A stretch of 5,176 nucleotides of DNA from an uncultured Clostridia bacterium (GTDB taxonomy: Bacteria > Bacillota_A > Clostridia > Oscillospirales > Oscillospiraceae): NCBI GenBank assembly GCA_947166955.1, contig CAMVGI010000117.1, positions 1 through 5,176 on the forward strand, written 5' to 3'. Below are positions 1-5,176 of the stretch, piece after piece. The position numbers and the translations under genes were made by a program. The stretch's first letter is position 1; every line of letters starts with the position of its first letter. Below the pieces are notes generated by a model. The model saw only the letters and a program-made list of their open reading frames with translations. It was not told the DNA's origin and did no database searches.

Positions 1-1946
1 AGTACGTAGGCGGCGTACTGCTTTACGAGGGGCAGTTCTCCGACGGCGTTTATAACGGCCGCGGCAAGCTCTACGCGGACGGACAGCTCGTGTACGACGG
101 GCAGTATGTCGAGGGGAAACGCTCCGGCAGCGGCACGGCGTACAAGGACGGAAAAGCGCTCTATGAGGGGCAGTTTTTGGACGACCTCTATGAGGGGCGC
201 GGCAGGCTGTACGAAAACGGACTTTTGTGCTATGACGGCGCGTTCCACGCGGGCGCGGCGGAGGGCGCGGGCACGGCCTACTATCCCTCCGGACAGGTCT
301 CCTATCAGGGACAGTTCCTCGCGGGCAAGCGGGACGGAGCGGGCACCGCTTACGGCACGGACGGCGCCAAGGTCTACGCCGGCGATTTCGCGGCGGACGC
401 TTACAGCGGTACGGGAACGCTCTTCTTTGCCGACGGCGGACAACTGACCGCCGCGTTTCAGAACGGCAAGCCGGAGGGCAGCGTGGAATGGAAGAAAAAC
501 GGTATCCCGTATTATCGGGGCGAGTGGTCGGACGGCGCGGCGTCCGGCTTTGGCACGCTGTACGGCAAAGACGGGAAGCGGCTCTATGAAGGGGCGTTCC
601 TCGGCGGAACGATAGACGGACGCGCGCTTTTGAACGGTACGGCGGAGGAGCTGCGCGCCGCCTTGGGCGAGGGCAGCGTCAGAAACGAGAACGACAGCGC
701 CGGATACCGCATTGTCGCGGAGGAGCTTGGGCTTACGGCGCTTTGCACCTTTCAGACCGAGGCGGAGGACTCCAGACCGTATCAGATCTATCTTTCCGCG
801 CCGGAGAAGGACGGCTGGATCGATATCCTGCCGGGCGGAGAGCATATCCCCGCGGCGTCGTGGCCGGAGGGCGTGACGCTGGAGCGCCTTTCGATCCAAT
901 ACGCCGCGCAGCTCGGCGTGACGGTCGAAAGCGGTGCCTATTTCGCGGAGAACGCGGTGGAGGACGCGTGGCGGTTCACCGTTTTGTATTCCGATGAAAA
1001 ACGTGAAAACGCCGTGCTGCTCACATGGGAACGCACGGACTTGATGCCGACGCGCACGGCGGCGCGCGGTACCGGCGCGGCGGATAGTGCGGACAGTAAG
1101 GTGGAGGCGTTGCTGGGCGCGCTGGACCTGATGGAAGGGACGGCGGGCGCGGGCGGAAGCGCGGGCGCGGTCTCCAGCGGCAAGAGCGTGGACGAAGCGC
1201 TCGCAAAGGCGGCGGATATCGCGGCGGCGGTCAATTTGACGGACGCGATGCTCGGCTTCTGGGAGGAGACCGAACGCCTGCAGGCGCTGCAGGAGGCCTC
1301 CGAGCGCACGGATATCCTGCTTGCCGACGCGCAGGACGCGTTGGCGAAGGGCGTCGGTTCCGCGGAGCTTGTCGAGGCGCTGCAGCGAACGCAGCTTGAG
1401 CGGAAGGCACAGATCGAGACGGCAAAGACCGCCGTCAAGCGCGCGGAGCTTCAGGCAAGCGCGTTGGGCGTGACCGGACTCGGCGACTACGCGCTGGAGG
1501 AACTGCTCGTCAGCTTCGAACCGGGCGAGCAGGAGGTCGGGGAACTGGCGCTCCTCGCCGCCGCTTACGCGCAGGCGGCCGGTGGGAAAATGACCGCCGA
1601 CGCCGCGGAAACGGCGGTAAAAACGGGCCTGTTGGACCTCACGGACGCGCGTGGCGCGGTGCAGTTGGCGCTGACGCGCTATCAGTCCGCCGAGGCGAGC
1701 GCGCAGAGCGCCGCGGGCGCCTACGCGATGAGTCTCGGCTCGAAGGAGACGTGGTACGGCGCGATGAACGACCAGGCGCTTGCCCGCGCCGACCTTTGCA
1801 GCGCGCTGGCCGGATTTTCGCGGCAGGCGAATCAATTCAACCAACTGACGGGAGGCTGGATCTCCCGCACCTTCGATTGGCACAAAGACGTTTTTGAACC
1901 GCTGTTCCGCGCGGCGCTCCAGACGGGAGACAACGCGGCGGCGTGA
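1..1946 (+). CDS. MORN-repeat protein with long helical C-terminal region, 5' partial
   Basis: The reading frame is open from base 3 and ends at TGA 1944-1946, giving 647 visible residues. The true start lies upstream, because MORN repeats already run through the left edge; the GTG at 90 sits inside a repeat and is not the start. Visible residues 7 to about 210 are nine repeats of the form YxGxFxxGxxxGxGxLYxxDG. Residues about 211-347 look globular (alternating strands and helices, with Trp and aromatic residues) and are not recognised. Residues about 348-398 are a Gly/Ala/Ser-rich linker, and about 399-640 are Ala/Glu/Leu-rich helices with coiled-coil character. The end of this region (helix closing in NQLTGG, codons 1839-1856) resembles the helical barrel repeats of TolC-family proteins, but weakly. 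MORN repeats usually act in protein or lipid binding. No membrane segment is visible in this part; any signal peptide would be upstream. It is followed after 13 bp by an eCIS DUF4255 gene, so it is probably co-transcribed with that cluster. Its function is unknown; an accessory, surface-binding or cargo role is only a guess. Confidence 0.93.
   Translation, partial: YVGGVLLYEGQFSDGVYNGRGKLYADGQLVYDGQYVEGKRSGSGTAYKDGKALYEGQFLDDLYEGRGRLYENGLLCYDGAFHAGAAEGAGTAYYPSGQVSYQGQFLAGKRDGAGTAYGTDGAKVYAGDFAADAYSGTGTLFFADGGQLTAAFQNGKPEGSVEWKKNGIPYYRGEWSDGAASGFGTLYGKDGKRLYEGAFLGGTIDGRALLNGTAEELRAALGEGSVRNENDSAGYRIVAEELGLTALCTFQTEAEDSRPYQIYLSAPEKDGWIDILPGGEHIPAASWPEGVTLERLSIQYAAQLGVTVESGAYFAENAVEDAWRFTVLYSDEKRENAVLLTWERTDLMPTRTAARGTGAADSADSKVEALLGALDLMEGTAGAGGSAGAVSSGKSVDEALAKAADIAAAVNLTDAMLGFWEETERLQALQEASERTDILLADAQDALAKGVGSAELVEALQRTQLERKAQIETAKTAVKRAELQASALGVTGLGDYALEELLVSFEPGEQEVGELALLAAAYAQAAGGKMTADAAETAVKTGLLDLTDARGAVQLALTRYQSAEASAQSAAGAYAMSLGSKETWYGAMNDQALARADLCSALAGFSRQANQFNQLTGGWISRTFDWHKDVFEPLFRAALQTGDNAAA
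21..632 (+). repeat. Nine tandem MORN repeats (coding)
   Basis: Repeat units begin near 21, 90, 159, 228, 300, 372, 444, 510 and 582, with a period of 66-72 bp (22-24 residues). Most units carry an aromatic-x-Gly-x-aromatic opening (LYEGQF, VYDGQY, LYEGAF), then a DG or GK turn, a central GxG, and a closing LY/AY followed by a DG turn. Unit 7 (444-509) has lost the opening Tyr-x-Gly and the central GxG and is degenerate. Unit 9 is truncated after its first half. The units are similar at the protein level but diverged at the DNA level, which points to an old array rather than a recent expansion. The array continues past the left edge or starts just outside it. Confidence 0.93.
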
Positions 1947-1952
1947 AGGGAG
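1946..1952 (+). promoter_or_regulatory. Ribosome binding site of the DUF4255 gene
   Basis: AAGGGAG lies 7 bp before ATG 1960. It overlaps the last base of the upstream stop codon. This site decides the start: the frame is open back to an ATG at 1894, but that codon lies inside the MORN gene and would add an Arg-rich, family-unlike extension. Confidence 0.8.
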
Positions 1953-1959
1953 TGGACTT

Positions 1960-2547
1960 ATGGCGGACTATACGGCCTTGACGGAGGCGGGTACGGCGTT
2001 GGTGGAGATGCTGCGCGACAACCTGACGCCGGAACCGCTGGGAAACCGTGAGTTGATCAACCTCTGCTCTCCGCACGAGAGCGAAAACAACCAACTGACG
2101 CTGTACCTCTACCATATCGAGGAGGACACGCAGAACCTTCCCGCCGGTTATTTCAGCGTGGACGGCGAGACGGAGCGGCTGCGTCCGGCGCAGTATATCC
2201 TGCACTTTCTGATGACGCCGCACTCCAAGGCGCCCGCACAGGTGAAGGAGGCGGACCAGTACCGTATCATGGGCGCGGCGCTTCAGACGCTGCGCGACCA
2301 TCCCATAATCCCCAGACAGTATCTCACCGGCTCGCTGGCGGCGGAAAACGCGGTGCTGCACATTTCGCTGGACAAGATGTCCATGGAGCAGCTTTTGAAG
2401 ATTTGGAACAACACCTCGAAGGACTACAAGCTCTCCGTTGTGGTGACGGTGAGCGGCGTTGCCATCGACTCCAAGCTTGAGCGCCGCGTGTCCCGCGTCA
2501 AGGAGGTCATCATCGGCACAGGGCGGAAAAAGGAGGAGCTGTCATGA
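1960..2547 (+). CDS. DUF4255 / Pvc16 N-terminal family protein (eCIS tail terminator)
   Basis: This is a 195-residue protein matching the Pvc16_N (DUF4255) pattern from end to end. It has an N-terminal helix with a TALVEML core (residues 13-19), the strand NQLTLYLYHIEED (44-56), and a Tyr-rich region leading into the strand YILHFLMTP (79-87). A helix IMGAALQTLRDHPII (103-117) follows, then the SMEQLLKIWN motif (141-150) and the strand YKLSVVVTVSGVAID (156-170). In Afp/PVC particles the Pvc16 homologue caps the distal end of the inner tube and sheath and fixes particle length. By family, this protein should do the same in the cytoplasm during assembly. Many family members carry extra C-terminal domains; this one stops right after the core, and the next gene overlaps its stop by 4 bp. 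The ATG at 1960 is chosen because of its ribosome binding site and the conserved N-terminus. Family assignment is confident; the exact cap role is inferred. Confidence 0.93.
   Translation: MADYTALTEAGTALVEMLRDNLTPEPLGNRELINLCSPHESENNQLTLYLYHIEEDTQNLPAGYFSVDGETERLRPAQYILHFLMTPHSKAPAQVKEADQYRIMGAALQTLRDHPIIPRQYLTGSLAAENAVLHISLDKMSMEQLLKIWNNTSKDYKLSVVVTVSGVAIDSKLERRVSRVKEVIIGTGRKKEELS
2531..2536 (+). promoter_or_regulatory. Ribosome binding site of the beta-sandwich gene
   Basis: AGGAGG, preceded by a run of A, sits 7 bp before the ATG at 2544 and lies inside the end of the DUF4255 gene. It is close to a perfect Shine-Dalgarno sequence. Together with the ATGA overlap at 2544-2547 (stop TGA of one gene, start ATG of the next) it indicates translational coupling, so the two proteins are probably made in matched amounts. 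Confidence 0.85.
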
Positions 2548-3284
2548 TCCATCACGCGGCAAGCGCGGTCTTTCTGCTGCGCGACGCGTTTTCGGGCGAG
2601 ACGCTGAAAAACGGCTCCGCCACGCGCTGCCTGCTCGACGGCAGGCCCCTGCGGCGTCCCATTTGGAAGCGCGAGGGCTATCTGGTGCTCGCCGATCTCG
2701 AACCCGGCGAGCATACGCTGCGCATCAGCCGCAGCGGTTTTCGCGATGAGGTGGTGTCCCTTCTGGTCGAGGAAGGAAAGACCGTTGAGGATACCATCGC
2801 ACTCAAGCCGGGCGGCAGCTATCGCTTTCCCAAGGAAACCGTGCGCGTTTCCCTGCGGCTCACGCGCGGCAGGAGCGCCGCCGCGTTTGAGCGGATCTGG
2901 CTGGGCGTGCCGCTGCGCGCGCCGCTCAAGCTGGCGCAGGAGAAGACGGAGGCGGGAGACGCGGAGGCACGGCTTTTCTGCGAAGGCAGCGCGGCGCTGC
3001 TGCCGATCCCCGGGCATTATCTCCTGCTGGACAAGAAAACGCCGGAACTTGCGTATCTGCGCCTGATGCGCGGCGAAGCGGCGGAGTTTTCGCCGCCGCT
3101 TGCCGCCGGACATACGCGCGGCACGGAGCTGACGCCCATGCAGGCGTATGACGCGGACGAGACCGGCACGGTGACGGTGCTGCTGCGCGAGCCGGGAACG
3201 CTGATCGGTTTTAGCGGCGGGAAAAAGTATGAGGCGGAAGTGAGCGCGGGCGAGCAGCGCCTGGAGTGGAAGTTGGGAGGCTGA
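2544..3284 (+). CDS. Predicted Ig-like / carboxypeptidase-regulatory-type beta-sandwich protein of the eCIS cluster
   Basis: This is a 246-residue protein with no clear named family by eye. Residues about 5-88 resemble a carboxypeptidase-regulatory or PEGA-like fold. They include a SGETLKNG turn (17-24), the strand GYLVLADLEPGEHTLRIS (45-62), GFRDEVVSLLVEEGKT (65-80), and a closing strand VEDTIAL (81-87). The middle (about 95-190) is a second region of alternating strands with Pro and Gly turns. The end (about 206-244) is a further beta repeat (TGTVTVLL, TLIGFSG, YEAEVSAGEQRLEWKL). There is no signal peptide, membrane segment or catalytic motif, so a structural role is more likely than an enzymatic one. 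It overlaps the DUF4255 stop by 4 bp, and PAAR-like translation starts 2 bp after its stop. In some eCIS, Ig-like domains are reported fused behind DUF4255, so this may be the separated C-terminal part of the cap protein. That link is inferred. The coding call is firm; the function is not. Confidence 0.85.
   Translation: MIHHAASAVFLLRDAFSGETLKNGSATRCLLDGRPLRRPIWKREGYLVLADLEPGEHTLRISRSGFRDEVVSLLVEEGKTVEDTIALKPGGSYRFPKETVRVSLRLTRGRSAAAFERIWLGVPLRAPLKLAQEKTEAGDAEARLFCEGSAALLPIPGHYLLLDKKTPELAYLRLMRGEAAEFSPPLAAGHTRGTELTPMQAYDADETGTVTVLLREPGTLIGFSGGKKYEAEVSAGEQRLEWKLGG
3276..3280 (+). promoter_or_regulatory. Ribosome binding site of the PAAR-like gene
   Basis: GGAGG (within GGGAGG) lies 6 bp before ATG 3287 and inside the last codons of the upstream gene. 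It settles the start at 3287. An in-frame ATG at 3266 would add seven residues that do not fit the family, and it would overlap the upstream gene by 19 bp. Confidence 0.8.
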
Positions 3285-3286
3285 GT

Positions 3287-3664
3287 ATGGCAAATCCGGC
3301 GGTGCAAACGGCAATGTGCACCTGCATTTTTGGCGCGGCGCCCTGTCCGCTCACGGTTTCGTCCCAGCAGAAGGTCAAGACCTTCGGCATGTTGCAGGCG
3401 ACCATTATGGACAATAAGCCCGCGACCTTCGGCTTGTGCTCCAATCCGGCCAATCCCGCTGTTATCGCGGCGACCGCCGCCAAGCTGGGCGTGTTTTCGC
3501 CCGCGCCCTGTGTGCCGGCCATACCGGGACCGTGGATACCGGGCGCGCCGACGGTGCTGGTCTGCGGCAAGCCGCTTTTGAACAACACCTCCAAGCTGAT
3601 GTGCGCTTACGGCGGCTTGATCCAGATCTCAATGACACCCGCGATGACCGTGAAGACACCGTAA
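3287..3664 (+). CDS. PAAR-like DUF4280 protein (predicted spike tip)
   Basis: This 125-residue protein matches the DUF4280 PAAR-like pattern. It has a Cys-x-Cys start (C11, C13) followed by FGAAPCPLTV (15-24). The segment MDNKPATFGLCSNPANPAV (41-59) is the family's central FGxCxSxxNPAV motif. SPAPCVPAIPGPW (71-83) is the family's TPxPCxP segment, and the end carries the GKPLLNNTSKLMCAYGGLI core (94-112). PAAR-fold proteins sit as a sharp cone on the VgrG-like spike of contractile systems and can carry or recruit effectors. In PVC/Afp this position is Pvc10. There is no effector extension: the protein ends just after the fold. It contains seven cysteines and no His, Arg or Glu, so it cannot use the His-based metal site of classic PAAR proteins; cysteines are the only obvious ligands. 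Family assignment is confident; the spike-tip role is inferred from family and neighbours. Confidence 0.93.
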   Translation: MANPAVQTAMCTCIFGAAPCPLTVSSQQKVKTFGMLQATIMDNKPATFGLCSNPANPAVIAATAAKLGVFSPAPCVPAIPGPWIPGAPTVLVCGKPLLNNTSKLMCAYGGLIQISMTPAMTVKTP

Positions 3665-3668
3665 GGAG
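3663..3668 (+). promoter_or_regulatory. Ribosome binding site of the ATPase gene
   Basis: AAGGAG overlaps the TAA stop of the PAAR-like gene (3662-3664) and lies 5 bp before ATG 3674. The tight arrangement supports both the ATPase start and co-transcription. Confidence 0.8.
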
Positions 3669-3673
3669 AAACT

Positions 3674-5176
3674 ATGGAAGAGAGCGAACTCAACAGGATA
3701 GACGCGTCCCGTCTCGACAGCGGTTACGCCGGAGAGGATGAGCTGCTGCGCGACTGCATGGCGTGGCTCGACCTGTTGCTCTATGACTATTACGCGCACC
3801 ATCAATGGCTGGGGCCGTCCGGCGAGATGAAGAATCTGCTGGGGCTTGTGGTGACGCGGGAGGAATTTGAACACAATCTGACCAAAGCGGCGCAGCGCGG
3901 GCTGAGCGCCGAACTGAGCAATGAGGAGCGCGAACAGCTTGCCCTTTCCCGCTCCGCCATCCGGCTGCGTCTGGAAAAGACGGAGGCGGCGCTTCCGCTG
4001 CGCAAGTTGTTCGAGCGATTCGAGCTTGACGAGTTTGAACGCGGCTGCGTCGTGCTTGCGTACGCGCCCGAGATCGACCTCAAGTACACCAGGCTTTTCG
4101 CCTATTTGCAGGACGACATGACGCGCAAGGCGCCGGGCGTCTCGCTTTGCTGCGAGCTGCTGCTGCCGGAGGGAATGGAACTGACGGCCTGCATGTCCCG
4201 CTTTCGCGGCGAGGACGGCCTGACGCGCCTTTTCGAACGCGCGGAGCTGGATAAGGGGCTGCTGGTGCTTCGGCGCGAGGTCGTGGAATACCTCGCCGTC
4301 GGCTCGGTCCGCAGTCACGGCGGCGTACAGGTCTTCGACGGCGCCGCGCACGAACCGCTCGCCCCGCTGATCATTCAGGAAGACATCGCCCGCCGGCTGG
4401 ACGCGGCGTTCGCATCTCCGGGGCGCTGCTGCATCCACCTCTCGGGAACGCAGGGAAGCGGTAAGCGCTTCCAGATCGAGCATCTCATGGCGCGCCACCG
4501 CGCGCGCTGCGTGTTTGCCGATCTTGAAAGCGACGATTGGCGCGAAACGGCGCGCAGCGCGGCGCTGACGGCGGATCTGACGGACGCCTGCCTGTGCCTG
4601 TGCCACCTCGACCGGAAGGACGAAGCGGGGCAGGACGCGCCGCTGTCGGGCGCCGTGCTGGAGGAACTGGAGCGATTGGAGACGCGGCACGAAAAACGCT
4701 TCTTTCTCTCGCGGCTCCCGCTGCCCGCGCGACTGCAAACGTTGACGGTCGAGCTGGAGCTGCCCCGCGTGAGCGAGACGGAGCGTCTGGCGCTGTTCGA
4801 CGCGGCGCTGCGAAGCGTGCGCCTGACGGGCTGCACGACGGAGGAGCTGGCGGCGAAGTTCCGCTTCAGTCCCCGCCAGATCCGCGCCGCCTGCTCGCAG
4901 GCGGCGGGGCTTGCGCGGCTCGACGGTACGGGCGAGGTGTCCGGCGAGCTGATCCACCGTTGCTGCTACCGCCAGTCGGTACACCGGCTGGGCGAACTCG
5001 CCACGCAGGTTACACCCGGCTATACATGGGACGACGTGGTGCTGCCGGACGCGCAGAAGAATCTGATGCGCCGCGCCTGCGGCCATGTCCGCTATCGGCA
5101 TCAGGTATCCGCGCGCTGGGGATTCGGCAATAAGGTCGGCTATGGCTGGGGGCTTTCGATCCTGTTCGCCGGCTCG
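3674..5176 (+). CDS. eCIS AAA ATPase (Pvc15/Afp15-like), 3' partial
   Basis: The frame is open from ATG 3674 to the right edge: 501 residues, with the C-terminus missing. Residues about 1-210 form the helical/winged-helix N-terminal region typical of eCIS and phage-tail-associated ATPases. They include RFELDEFERGCVVLAYAPEID (115-135), matching the family's FxLxxFExxxLxLxxxxElD segment, and end in the VVEYLAVG helix (203-210). A first AAA domain spans about 230-412. Its P-loop is GTQGSGKR (258-265) with Arg where Ser/Thr is usual, and no DE Walker B is seen (only a hydrophobic stretch ending at D313, followed by Arg). Its lid contains FRFSPRQIRAACSQA (396-410). A second AAA domain begins at about 446 with TWDDVVLP (451-458), then RWGFGNK and GYGWGLSILFAGS (481-501). 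The last residues lead straight into where a GPPGTGKT-type P-loop should follow just beyond the edge. Homologues are essential for or assist particle assembly and cargo loading; no membrane segment is visible. The second domain is probably the active motor and the first degenerate. The family call is confident. Confidence 0.93.
   Translation, partial: MEESELNRIDASRLDSGYAGEDELLRDCMAWLDLLLYDYYAHHQWLGPSGEMKNLLGLVVTREEFEHNLTKAAQRGLSAELSNEEREQLALSRSAIRLRLEKTEAALPLRKLFERFELDEFERGCVVLAYAPEIDLKYTRLFAYLQDDMTRKAPGVSLCCELLLPEGMELTACMSRFRGEDGLTRLFERAELDKGLLVLRREVVEYLAVGSVRSHGGVQVFDGAAHEPLAPLIIQEDIARRLDAAFASPGRCCIHLSGTQGSGKRFQIEHLMARHRARCVFADLESDDWRETARSAALTADLTDACLCLCHLDRKDEAGQDAPLSGAVLEELERLETRHEKRFFLSRLPLPARLQTLTVELELPRVSETERLALFDAALRSVRLTGCTTEELAAKFRFSPRQIRAACSQAAGLARLDGTGEVSGELIHRCCYRQSVHRLGELATQVTPGYTWDDVVLPDAQKNLMRRACGHVRYRHQVSARWGFGNKVGYGWGLSILFAGS

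Noticed and set aside
90..92. GTG as start of the MORN protein
   Set aside because: The same frame is open to the left edge and encodes a full MORN unit at 21-89, and no ribosome binding site precedes the GTG.
938..1438. 166-codon Ser/Ala-rich open frame on the - strand
   Set aside because: The composition is that of reversed Ala/Gly-rich coding; the + strand frame is continuous and carries the real protein.
1894..1959. N-terminal extension of the DUF4255 protein from ATG 1894
   Set aside because: It lies within the MORN gene, gives an Arg-rich 22-residue leader unlike the family, and lacks a good ribosome binding site; ATG 1960 has one.
1838..2100. 13-bp direct repeat CAACCAACTGACG at 1838-1850 and 2088-2100
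   Set aside because: Both copies encode NQLT in two unrelated genes in well-fitting local contexts. The repeat is short, without flanking similarity, and fits chance.
2424..3314. 296-codon open frame on the - strand
   Set aside because: It is a shadow of the beta-sandwich gene, with Arg/Ala/Gln-rich content, no ribosome binding site context and no family pattern.
3629..5101. 490-codon open frame on the - strand
   Set aside because: It lies opposite the ATPase gene and has a low-complexity Arg/Gln/Leu-rich composition with no recognisable domain. Long antisense frames are expected from the G/C bias at third positions.
4537..5133. 198-codon + strand frame inside the ATPase region
   Set aside because: It is an Arg/Gly/Ala-rich out-of-frame reading; the ATPase frame contains the P-loop and family motifs across the same bases.

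Overview
The window is one uninterrupted, tightly packed operon segment on the + strand. It holds five genes, the first and last of which run off the window edges. The order is: a MORN-repeat protein (1-1946, start missing), a DUF4255/Pvc16-type protein (1960-2547), a small beta-sandwich protein (2544-3284), a PAAR-like DUF4280 protein (3287-3664), and an AAA ATPase of the Pvc15/Afp15 type (3674 to the right edge, end missing). Spacings are 13 bp, a 4-bp ATGA overlap, 2 bp and 9 bp. Each internal start has a strong AGGAGG-like ribosome binding site. I see no intergenic stretch long enough for a promoter or terminator, no RNA gene, no mobile element and no CRISPR.

The combination of a DUF4255 tail-terminator-like protein, a PAAR-like spike tip and a two-AAA-domain ATPase is the signature of an extracellular contractile injection system (eCIS; the Afp/PVC family of phage-tail-like particles). 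In PVC/Afp these correspond to Pvc16 (cap/terminator), Pvc10 (spike tip) and Pvc15 (assembly ATPase). Tube, sheath, baseplate, tape-measure and tail-fibre genes are not in this window and would be expected next to it. These assignments rest on protein patterns recognised by eye, not on a database search.

The unusual parts are the flanking and inserted genes. The upstream protein starts (in view) with nine MORN repeats, continues into an unrecognised globular part, and ends in a long alanine-rich helical region with a TolC-like look. The 246-residue protein after DUF4255 looks like Ig-like/carboxypeptidase-regulatory-type beta domains. It may be a domain that is fused to DUF4255 in other systems but encoded separately here.

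The DNA is GC-rich with strong G/C preference at third codon positions, which produces long but meaningless antisense open frames (up to 490 codons). The strong Shine-Dalgarno sites, GC-rich coding and eCIS type would fit a GC-rich Clostridia (Oscillospirales- or Christensenellales-like) bacterium. That is an inference and is not certain.
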